A DNA stretch of 5,186 bases from Deltaproteobacteria bacterium RIFCSPHIGHO2_12_FULL_43_9 (GCA_001798265.1 MGRR01000128.1:7217-12402); one strand, 5' to 3'. Shown: positions 1 through 5,094, counted from the first letter of the stretch. Notes: a model not told the origin generated them from the sequence alone. Numbers and translations: made by a program.

Positions 1-570
1 AAGCATTACTCCAACCATCTGATTATTTTTTATCGCCTTCAGGGCCGCGCTCAGTCCATTATGGGCCATAATAACATCCACCCATCTCCCTCTGATCTCC
101 TGAATCAGCGATTCGGAGGCTGGATCGCGAAGCGGCTTAACAATAATCTTTGTTCTGGGAAATCCCATGAAGTAGCCGATCGGACCAAGCATCTCAAAAT
201 TTCCCATGTGGGCCGACAGGAAAATGACCCCTTTATTGTCCCATAACGCGTACGCAACCGGTTTTGGATTCCTTATGGCCGCTATCTTGTTTGTATATCT
301 CTCTTCAGAACTAAATCTTAGCTGTAGGTTTTCAAAAAGGAGTAAAACATAATGCCTTAAATTGGCGCGCACAATGCGCCTGATCTCCTGTGCCGGTTTC
401 TCCGGAAAGGCGTTCGTAAGGTTGTCCATTATCAATTTTTTTCGCACGGGGATTATGTAATACCAGATGGAGGCCAGGACTATTGAGAAAACTTTAATCA
501 CAGACCACGGAAGAAGCGAAATGAATTTCGCGACGGTCAGGTAGAGAATTCTGATAATTTTAAATCGCAT
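1..570 (-). CDS. LpxL/HtrB-family lipid A acyltransferase, 3' end cut off by the window
   Basis: The first 190 codons, beginning MRFKIIRILY, are present and the frame is open to the window edge. The family moves a secondary acyl chain from acyl-ACP onto a lipid A precursor at the cytoplasmic face of the inner membrane. Residues 8-40 are hydrophobic with few charges, fitting the usual N-terminal membrane anchor, and are followed by a basic PVRKK. The catalytic H-x4-E motif is visible as HMGNFE (His121, Glu126). A VKPLRDP stretch (144-150) sits where the family has its acceptor-side motif. The ATG at 570 is preceded by AAGGAAGGG about 6 nt away, and the gene overlaps the end of lpxK by 34 nt, so coupled translation is likely. 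Family members are usually about 300 residues, so roughly a third is missing. LpxL, LpxM and other subtypes cannot be separated from this part. Confidence 0.9.
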   Translation of the reverse strand, partial: MRFKIIRILYLTVAKFISLLPWSVIKVFSIVLASIWYYIIPVRKKLIMDNLTNAFPEKPAQEIRRIVRANLRHYVLLLFENLQLRFSSEERYTNKIAAIRNPKPVAYALWDNKGVIFLSAHMGNFEMLGPIGYFMGFPRTKIIVKPLRDPASESLIQEIRGRWVDVIMAHNGLSAALKAIKNNQMVGVML

Positions 571-1646
571 GGAATTCCCTTCCTTTGAATTGTGGAAAAG
601 AGCGCGTTTGCATCTATTTCTGTTTTCAGCGGCAGCTCGACCCACTCCATTTTTTTATCAATTCCCCGAAGCCTTACACCATCCTTTTCAGTCGTGATAA
701 TAAAGTGCGCCTTACGCCGCCTTGAATCCTCCTCGCACCTTACGACATCCTCCCGCGTAAACATGTAGTGATCCCTAAAAAGTTTATGCCCAACAACGTT
801 GGTACCCAGATTCAACAGCATTCTCGATAAACTCTCCGGATCCGCAATCGCAGCAACAACAAATACCCTCTCACCCTTCAGGGAACCAAGAGTGACCTTT
901 TGGGGCTCGGTAAAACCATAATTCATTTCAACTACTGGAGCGGATTTATTGAATTTTGCTATGAATTCTTTCCATTTTTCCAGCCGTTTCTGGGTTGTAA
1001 GGTTCGCTTTGCTTAATACTATAATATCTGCGCGTCTTATCCCTCTCCATGCCTCCCTCAAGACACCGCGTGGGAACAGACGTTGTTCAATATCTTTCGA
1101 AGAATCTATTACAAGAATATCGCAATCCCTGAAGAGTGACCTGTGCTGAAAACCATCATCGAGTATGAATAGCGATGGATTCAACTGGTCTTCTCCCACT
1201 CTCCCGCTAAGATAACGATTATGACATACAATCACCTTTGAGGCTGAAGACCTTGCCAGCAAAACGGCTTCATCACCATAAAGGTTGGAGGCTTCCAGAT
1301 TTAATGGGTCCACGATACACGGTTTTTGTATGGCCGGCTTTCCGGGCCTGTAACCCCTGCTTAAAACCACACTCTTGAGTCCACGCAGGTTTAATTCATT
1401 TGAGAGAAAATGGACTAATGGTGTCTTTCCACTGCCGCCCACAGTCATATTTCCAACAGATATCACAGGGCGTTTCAGTTTTTTAATATTTAAGATTCCA
1501 TGATCGAAGAGGATATTCCTGAAATCAGTAACCGGTCTGTACGCGAGTGCCGCCGCTTCGAGCGGTAAATCGATGAGTGATGATATATTCAATGGTATAT
1601 TATAGCTCTGATGAAGATATAGGGCGACGCTACTAGGCTTGGACAT
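537..1646 (-). CDS. lpxK: Tetraacyldisaccharide 4'-kinase LpxK
   Basis: LpxK phosphorylates the 4' position of the tetraacyl-disaccharide 1-phosphate with ATP, giving lipid IVA, at the cytoplasmic side of the inner membrane. The 369-residue product has the family hallmarks: an N-terminal membrane-associated segment (about 20-50, LPLEAAALAYRPV), the P-loop VGNMTVGGSGKTP (64-76), LSRGY (95-99), GDEA (124-127), the Walker B-like LDDGFQHR (162-169), FRDHYMFT (290-297) and TTEKD (318-322). Length is slightly above the usual 320-360. The frame is open 25 codons further up to an ATG at 1721, but that part is translated repeat DNA (RCARNDE-like). The ATG at 1646 has GGAGGG 5 nt upstream and gives the natural MSKPSS start. 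It follows lpxB after a 138-nt gap filled by repeats and overlaps the downstream acyltransferase by 34 nt. Confidence 0.96.
   Translation of the reverse strand: MSKPSSVALYLHQSYNIPLNISSLIDLPLEAAALAYRPVTDFRNILFDHGILNIKKLKRPVISVGNMTVGGSGKTPLVHFLSNELNLRGLKSVVLSRGYRPGKPAIQKPCIVDPLNLEASNLYGDEAVLLARSSASKVIVCHNRYLSGRVGEDQLNPSLFILDDGFQHRSLFRDCDILVIDSSKDIEQRLFPRGVLREAWRGIRRADIIVLSKANLTTQKRLEKWKEFIAKFNKSAPVVEMNYGFTEPQKVTLGSLKGERVFVVAAIADPESLSRMLLNLGTNVVGHKLFRDHYMFTREDVVRCEEDSRRRKAHFIITTEKDGVRLRGIDKKMEWVELPLKTEIDANALFSTIQRKGIPCDLKLSEFST
577..585 (-). promoter_or_regulatory. Ribosome binding site of the acyltransferase
   Basis: AAGGAAGGG on the minus strand ends 6 nt before the ATG at 570. It lies inside the lpxK coding sequence, which fits coupled translation. 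Confidence 0.7.
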
Positions 1647-1651
1647 TTTTT

Positions 1652-1657
1652 CCCTCC
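1652..1657 (-). promoter_or_regulatory. Ribosome binding site that fixes the lpxK start
   Basis: A strong GGAGGG on the minus strand sits 5 nt before the ATG at 1646. The alternative in-frame ATG at 1721 lies within the repeat cluster. Confidence 0.8.
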
Positions 1658-1708
1658 ATTCGTTATTGTGAGTCCATTCGTCATTGCGAGTCCCTTCGTC
1701 ATTGCGAG
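1657..1708. repeat. Three 18-bp tandem units
   Basis: Units start at 1657 (CATTCGTTATTGTGAGTC), 1675 (CATTCGTCATTGCGAGTC) and 1693 (CCTTCGTCATTGCGAG, then diverging). The array lies immediately upstream of the lpxK ribosome binding site and encodes the spurious N-terminal extension of the lpxK frame. Confidence 0.85.
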
Positions 1709-1767
1709 CGCAGCGAAGCAATCTCGCGTTGAGATTCCTTCGGTCGCTTTGCTCCCTCGGAATGACG
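1697..1767. repeat. 71-bp imperfect palindrome
   Basis: The outer arms CGTCATTGCGAG (1697-1708) and CTCGGAATGACG (1756-1767) pair at 11 of 12 positions. The inner arms GAAGCAATCTC (1715-1725) and GAGATTCCTTC (1731-1741) pair at 10 of 11 around the loop GCGTT. This is a typical REP/palindromic-unit layout and lies between the lpxB stop and the lpxK start. Confidence 0.8.
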
Positions 1768-1773
1768 AGGAGA

Positions 1774-1798
1774 GATCCCCGTTTTCACGGGGATGACA
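1774..1798. repeat. Repeat module with a GC-rich hairpin, shared with the fabZ-lpxA element
   Basis: CCCCGT (1777-1782), loop TTTC, ACGGGG (1787-1792) form a perfect 6-bp stem. The 25-bp module recurs at 4967-4991 with only two differences, which are on paired stem positions. The lpxB stop codon (1785-1787) falls in the loop side of this hairpin. No T-run follows on either strand, so I do not call it a terminator. Confidence 0.8.
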
Positions 1799-3041
1799 GC
1801 AGAGATTGCGGAGCCTGTCCTGAACGTAGTGAAGGATCCCCTTCGCGCCCCTCCTCGCAATGACGGGGAACCGGCCCGGAATGACGATCGGTTATTTCAT
1901 CGGAATGACGATCGGTTATTTCACCTGTTAGATAAGGAACAAGCCTCTCTGCAACCCGGCCACTCGCCCCGGGCTCTCCCAATAACCTCTTTATCTCACC
2001 AAGTTCCTTTTTGATTTCTGATGCGTATTTTTCATCCGTAATATATTTCAAAATCACGTCCGCTATCCTCTCTCCCGAAATTTCTTCCTGAAAAAACTCC
2101 GGCACGACCTCTCTTCTCATCAATACGTTGGTCATACCAAAGAGTTGGCGATGAATAAATCGCCTACCGATAAATACAGTAATGGGTGATCCCTTATAAA
2201 TAACAACCATTGGAACCGCCGCTATACCGACATCCAGCGTAGCCGTGCCCGAACAGACAATGGCGGCATCAGAAATTTTAATCAGAGCATCACGGTTGTT
2301 TTCAACCATCACAACCCTGAACGGCAAATCAGCAAGATAGCTTTCAACAAATGGTCTATCAATGGTGGGGGCCAGCGGCAATCCAAACTGAACATCGGGC
2401 CTCTTAGCAAAAATCCTTTTTGCCGCGTCAACAATCGGTGGCATCAGTCTTCGAATCTCCGAAATTCTGCTCCCCGGCATCAATGTAACAATTGGGCGAT
2501 CAGTGAGGAGCCCCTCAATCGACGTCTCATTATTCCTGCTTTTACGCTCCAGAATAGGATGCCCGACAAATTTTACCGGGATATTCGCATCCATATAAAT
2601 CTTCTCTTCAAACTGGAAGATTACAAGCATCTCTGAAATACACTCTTTTAAGGTGTGTATTCTCCCCGGCTTCCATGCCCAGATTTGTGGACTGATATAA
2701 TAGACAACAGGTATCTTAAGTTTTTTTAAAACCTTCGCGAGACGGATGTTGAATCCGGGATAATCTATTAACAGGGCTACATCGGGCCGATTCTTCTTGA
2801 CCCTTCTTACAATCTCCTTAAATGCCCTGAAAATTAAAGGCCACTTCGACAGCCCCTCAAATAGACCCATTACGGCCATCTCTTTTGATGTGGCAACAAG
2901 ATCCGCACCCTGGGCTACCAGAGCGTCACCACCCACCCCCCAAACCTTGGGTGAAAAACCCTTTAGCCTGAGTGCTTCTACCACCGTGGCACCATGATGG
3001 TCAGCCGAGGCCTCGCCGGCTACGATCAGAAGCCCGCTCAA
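1785..3041 (-). CDS. lpxB: Lipid-A-disaccharide synthase LpxB with a repeat-encoded C-terminal tail
   Basis: LpxB is the GT19 glycosyltransferase that condenses UDP-2,3-diacylglucosamine with lipid X (2,3-diacylglucosamine 1-phosphate) to form the disaccharide, peripherally on the inner membrane. Family motifs are all present: VAGEASADHHGA (7-18, with SAD where E. coli has SGD), GVGGDAL (35-41), DYPGFN (93-98), YYISPQIWAWKPGRI (114-128), VGHP (159-162), LMPGSRISEI (187-196), CSGTATLD (263-270) and NVLMRREVVPEFFQ (305-318). The core ends near residue 372. Residues 373-418 are encoded by the repeat mosaic and make the protein longer than the usual 375-395. The start is TTG at 3041, overlapping the previous stop as TTGA with GGGGG 6 nt upstream; no in-frame ATG fits. 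A 138-nt repeat-filled gap separates it from lpxK. Confidence 0.96.
   Translation of the reverse strand: MSGLLIVAGEASADHHGATVVEALRLKGFSPKVWGVGGDALVAQGADLVATSKEMAVMGLFEGLSKWPLIFRAFKEIVRRVKKNRPDVALLIDYPGFNIRLAKVLKKLKIPVVYYISPQIWAWKPGRIHTLKECISEMLVIFQFEEKIYMDANIPVKFVGHPILERKSRNNETSIEGLLTDRPIVTLMPGSRISEIRRLMPPIVDAAKRIFAKRPDVQFGLPLAPTIDRPFVESYLADLPFRVVMVENNRDALIKISDAAIVCSGTATLDVGIAAVPMVVIYKGSPITVFIGRRFIHRQLFGMTNVLMRREVVPEFFQEEISGERIADVILKYITDEKYASEIKKELGEIKRLLGEPGASGRVAERLVPYLTGEITDRHSDEITDRHSGPVPRHCEEGREGDPSLRSGQAPQSLLSSP
1877..1924. repeat. 24-bp tandem duplication, in frame within lpxB
   Basis: Units 1877-1900 and 1901-1924 are identical at 23 of 24 positions. Each starts CGGAATGACGATCGG. Because the unit is a multiple of three, it adds an eight-residue repeat, EITDRHSD then EITDRHSG, to the LpxB C-terminus. 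Confidence 0.95.
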
Positions 3042-4057
3042 ATCAAACCCCCGAATTCGGCATTGTACCTTGAAAATTCCTTCGCGAGATTTGGATTTAC
3101 CTCAATCAGAGAGTGGTTCATCTGATCGCGAATGCGTGATGAAAGCCGTATCGCCTCAATTGCTTCTTTGCCACATCCCTCGCCGGGAATTCGGCTCTGA
3201 ACTGCTTCTACAAATACACCGATCTCTCTCTCAAGAGAATCGGATCGGACAATCTCCAAACTTTGTGCCTCTATCGAGGGAAGCAGCCCCGGACCCTTGG
3301 CGGGTACTCTCGTCAATAAATTTACCTCCTGCGACTGGAAATCTATTGACGCGTATCCATCCGGCTGAAAGATGCGCAACTTTCTTGTGCGCGTTGTCGA
3401 TACCCTGCTTGCTGTAAGATTCGCAATACAACCCGAGGAGAACTTCAGCCGGGCATTCGCTATATCTATTTCCTGCGTAATGACAGGAACCCCGACCGAG
3501 TCGATGCTGACGACATCTCCGAGTTTAAATGAAAGAATAAGATCGATATCGTGAATCATTAAATCAAAGATTACATCCGTTGGCGCGTGTCTTGGGGTAT
3601 AGGGGCCAAGCCTGTGACTCTCTATAAAAAGTGGGCGCGTTAGTCGAGAGCGCGCCGCAATTAAGGCGGCATTAAACCGCTCAAGATGACCAACATGGAT
3701 TATTTTTTGCTTTGCCTCCGCGAGCGCGACCAGCTCTTCGGCTTCAGCAAGGTTAAGCGTCATCGGTTTTTCAACCAGAATATCCTTGCCCGCCATAATC
3801 GCTTCTTTCGCGATTCCAAAGTGGGTAACAGAGGGTGTCGCGATTGAAATCGCGTCGACCTCCCGAAGAAGTTCTTCGTAGTCAGAAAAATGCCTGACAC
3901 TATATTTATTGGAAATCTCAGCCGCTTTTGCGCTATTTGTATCGGCTACACCAACAACCAAAACATCTTCATGGTTAGAGAATTTCTGTACATGGAAGGC
4001 GCCAAGATAGCCTACGCCGACAACCCCGACTCTAATGGGGATCTTTGTACTCTCCAC
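3038..4057 (-). CDS. Gfo/Idh/MocA-family NAD(P)-dependent oxidoreductase, GnnA-like by position
   Basis: The 339-residue product starts with a Rossmann fold: RVGVVGVGYLGAFH (9-22) contains the GxGxxG dinucleotide-binding loop. It is followed by ATPSVTHF (73-80), the conserved EKP (96-98), GHLERFNAA (123-131) and MIHDIDL (167-173), where the family's catalytic His/Asp lie. The last third is the alpha/beta substrate domain. No signal peptide or membrane segment is visible, so it should be cytosolic. The start is GTG at 4057 with GAGGAG 5 nt upstream; it overlaps lpxA by 46 nt and lpxB by 4 nt. Position between lpxA and lpxB recalls gnnA of Acidithiobacillus ferrooxidans, which oxidises the 3-OH of UDP-GlcNAc before transamination by GnnB. 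No gnnB is adjacent, so the substrate is inferred only; another UDP-sugar is possible. Confidence 0.88.
   Translation of the reverse strand: MESTKIPIRVGVVGVGYLGAFHVQKFSNHEDVLVVGVADTNSAKAAEISNKYSVRHFSDYEELLREVDAISIATPSVTHFGIAKEAIMAGKDILVEKPMTLNLAEAEELVALAEAKQKIIHVGHLERFNAALIAARSRLTRPLFIESHRLGPYTPRHAPTDVIFDLMIHDIDLILSFKLGDVVSIDSVGVPVITQEIDIANARLKFSSGCIANLTASRVSTTRTRKLRIFQPDGYASIDFQSQEVNLLTRVPAKGPGLLPSIEAQSLEIVRSDSLEREIGVFVEAVQSRIPGEGCGKEAIEAIRLSSRIRDQMNHSLIEVNPNLAKEFSRYNAEFGGLI
3048..3052 (-). promoter_or_regulatory. Weak ribosome binding site before the TTG start of lpxB
   Basis: GGGGG lies 6 nt before the TTG at 3041. The only nearby ATG (minus strand, about 3070) is out of frame. The TTGA stop-start overlap suggests that ribosomes finishing the oxidoreductase reinitiate here. 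Confidence 0.55.
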
Positions 4058-4851
4058 GCTTTCTCCTCGGTTACGCAGATTCCATTTTTGGAATTTTGTA
4101 TGAACGAAATAAAGTAATCCACCTCCGGATAATTTCCCACCTCAGCCTTCGCTTTTTCACACCCCAAACCAACGGTATTACCAGTTAAAAATATGGTTCT
4201 GTACGCCTTTTTTAGGGCACGGATATTCTCCTCGGGCACGCCCTTTCTCGATAATCCGATGGAATTTATTCCCTTAATATAGATATCGCTGGTGCCACGT
4301 CCGGTTATGAATGGAGGAACATCACGCGCGATAGCCGTAAATCCTCCAATATACGCCATTTTACCGATGCGAACACGCTGGCTGGCACCAACCATTCCAC
4401 CAAGGATTACCCCCTCCTCCAAAACCACGTGTCCGGAAAGTCCGGTACCGGTGGAGATTACGCAGCCATTACCGATTGAACAATCGTGACCTATATGAAC
4501 GTTGGACATGATCAGATTGTTATTTCCTATCCGGGTTATCCTATTGCCATGGATTGTCCCCATGTGAATATTCACGTATTCACGAAGAACATTATTTTCA
4601 CCTATCTCGAGACCAACATCCTCACCTTTAAACTTAAGATCCTGCGGGGCGCCACCCAACGCGGAAAACTGATAAATGGAATTATTTTTCCCAATCTTCG
4701 TCTTACCCTCAATGACAACATGTGATCCGATAACCGTACCGCTCCCTATCTCCACCTTTGGTCCTATAATCGAATAAGGACCAATCGTTAGATCGGTATC
4801 AAGCACCGCGGCCCGGTCTACAACCGCCGTCGGATGAATCTGAACAGCCAT
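4012..4851 (-). CDS. lpxA: Acyl-ACP:UDP-sugar O(or N)-acyltransferase LpxA
   Basis: LpxA transfers a beta-hydroxyacyl chain from ACP to the 3-position of UDP-GlcNAc, the first step of lipid A synthesis, in the cytosol. The protein (279 residues) opens with MAVQIHPTAVV and has left-handed beta-helix hexapeptide repeats to about 178, such as VEIGSGTVIGSHVVI. GGAPQDLKFKGE (66-77) and NVHIGHD (117-123) contain the likely catalytic His122 (E. coli His125); His141 and Gly170 match E. coli His144 and the acyl-length residue Gly173. A helical C-terminal domain follows. Unusual changes are Ser157 where E. coli has His160, and HMGT (96-99) for HRGT. The C-terminus is about 15 residues longer than E. 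coli's (262) and overlaps the next gene. The ATG has GGAGAGG 5 nt upstream. A 235-nt gap created by an insertion separates it from fabZ. Confidence 0.95.
   Translation of the reverse strand: MAVQIHPTAVVDRAAVLDTDLTIGPYSIIGPKVEIGSGTVIGSHVVIEGKTKIGKNNSIYQFSALGGAPQDLKFKGEDVGLEIGENNVLREYVNIHMGTIHGNRITRIGNNNLIMSNVHIGHDCSIGNGCVISTGTGLSGHVVLEEGVILGGMVGASQRVRIGKMAYIGGFTAIARDVPPFITGRGTSDIYIKGINSIGLSRKGVPEENIRALKKAYRTIFLTGNTVGLGCEKAKAEVGNYPEVDYFISFIQNSKNGICVTEEKAWRVQRSPLESGLSA
4063..4068 (-). promoter_or_regulatory. Ribosome binding site for the GTG-started oxidoreductase
   Basis: GAGGAG on the minus strand lies 5 nt before GTG at 4057, within the last codons of lpxA. It supports the GTG start and the 46-nt overlap. 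Confidence 0.75.
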
Positions 4852-4856
4852 GCCAT

Positions 4857-4864
4857 CCTCTCCT
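4857..4864 (-). promoter_or_regulatory. Ribosome binding site of lpxA, abutting the insertion
   Basis: AGGAGAGG on the minus strand ends 5 nt before the lpxA ATG. Its first two bases belong to the duplicated target site, so the insertion kept it intact. Confidence 0.8.
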
Positions 4865-4870
4865 ATTTCT
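4863..4870. repeat. Target-site duplication, lpxA-side copy
   Basis: CTATTTCT lies directly against the left terminal repeat; the other copy is at 5087-5094. On the minus strand it reads AGAAATAG and supplies the first bases of the lpxA ribosome binding site. Confidence 0.85.
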
Positions 4871-4879
4871 GTAACTATT

Positions 4880-4947
4880 CAGCAAATGTGTCATCCCAGC
4901 AAATGTGTCATCCCTGCAAATGTGTCATCCCTGCAAATGTGTCATCC
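4880..4947. repeat. Four 17-bp tandem units inside the element
   Basis: Units start at 4880, 4897, 4914 and 4931. The first two read CAGCAAATGTGTCATCC, the next two CTGCAAATGTGTCATCC. Units are contiguous without spacers. The CAGC of the first unit is also the inner end of the terminal inverted repeat. Confidence 0.95.
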
Positions 4948-4990
4948 CTGCGAAAGCAGGGATCTGGATCCCGGTTTTCACCGGGATGAC
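4941..4990. repeat. 50-bp palindromic module with two small hairpins
   Basis: The module is bounded by GTCATCCC (4941-4948) and GGGATGAC (4983-4990). Inside are CCCTGC-GAAA-GCAGGG (4946-4961) and CCCGGT-TTTC-ACCGGG (4970-4985). The second hairpin is the counterpart of the one at 1777-1792. Confidence 0.85.
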
Positions 4991-5001
4991 ATTAATCGTA
5001 G

Positions 5002-5069
5002 ATTCCCGCTGCAGCCTGCACTCCGTACCCCGCTTTCGCGGAGTACAGGCTCCAGCGGGGTACGGGAAT
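5002..5069. repeat. Palindrome cluster with two competing hairpins
   Basis: Arms 5008-5025 and 5039-5056 pair at 16 of 18 positions. Arms 5023-5034 (CCGTACCCCGCT) and 5054-5065 pair perfectly over 12 bp. The two stems share bases 5023-5025 and 5054-5056, so they cannot both be complete. ATTCCC/GGGAAT (5002-5007/5064-5069) bound the cluster. Confidence 0.8.
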
Positions 5070-5086
5070 GACAGCTGAATAGTTAC

Positions 5087-5094
5087 CTATTTCT
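5087..5094. repeat. Target-site duplication, fabZ-side copy
   Basis: CTATTTCT lies directly against the right terminal repeat. On the minus strand it is the end of fabZ, including its TAG stop codon (5087-5089). Confidence 0.85.

Larger units (their letters stand above)
1657..1924. repeat. Mosaic of palindromic and tandem repeats at the lpxB-lpxK junction
   Basis: This stretch contains six exact copies of the heptamer CGTCATT or its complement (1679, 1697, 1761, 1859, 1880, 1904). Sub-structures are 18-bp tandem units (1657-1708), a 71-bp imperfect palindrome (1697-1767), a 6-bp-stem hairpin (1777-1792), a GAAGG/CCTTC hairpin (1831-1844) and a 24-bp tandem duplication (1877-1924). A perfect 12-bp inverted repeat, CGTCATTGCGAG, bounds 1697-1865. 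Such modules are typical of dispersed, non-autonomous bacterial repeats; I infer that other copies occur in the genome. No terminal inverted repeat with target duplication was found here, unlike the element after fabZ. The part from 1785 upward is read as the end of lpxB. Confidence 0.85.
4871..5086. mobile_element. 216-bp MITE-like element between fabZ and lpxA
   Basis: The ends are perfect 13-bp inverted repeats, GTAACTATTCAGC (4871-4883) and GCTGAATAGTTAC (5074-5086). They are immediately flanked by identical 8-bp direct repeats CTATTTCT (4863-4870 and 5087-5094), as expected of a transposition target duplication. After a 5-nt offset the similarity continues inward as TGTCAT(T)CCC on both sides. 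There is no transposase gene; the interior is four 17-bp tandem units, a small hairpin module and a long palindrome cluster. It must have been mobilised by an enzyme elsewhere. GTAA ends with 8-bp duplications are known for the IS66 family, so an IS66-type transposase is a reasonable guess. The insertion lies exactly after the fabZ stop and spares both neighbouring genes. Confidence 0.88.

Noticed and set aside
61..246. Plus-strand 61-codon open frame near the left edge
   Set aside because: It is antisense to the acyltransferase, whose minus-strand frame contains the catalytic HMGNFE motif at this place.
949..1149. Plus-strand open frames opposite lpxK, lpxB, the oxidoreductase and lpxA (for example 949-1149, 2797-2997, 3070-3417, 4292-4725)
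   Set aside because: They lie opposite well-supported genes with strong conserved motifs and show no recognisable protein features of their own.
1647..1721. lpxK start at the upstream ATG (1721)
   Set aside because: The added 25 residues are translated repeat units with no family similarity, while the ATG at 1646 has an ideal GGAGGG binding site.
1774..1798. Rho-independent terminator after lpxB
   Set aside because: The hairpin has no T-run on the downstream side of either strand and is a copy of a repeat module also found at 4967-4991.
4880..4947. CRISPR-like array
   Set aside because: The 17-bp units are directly contiguous with no unique spacers, and there are only four; this is a plain tandem repeat.
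4850..5071. Plus-strand open frame of 73 codons across the fabZ-lpxA gap
   Set aside because: It is made of tandem 17-bp units and palindromes within the mobile element, has a repetitive low-information translation and no ribosome binding site.
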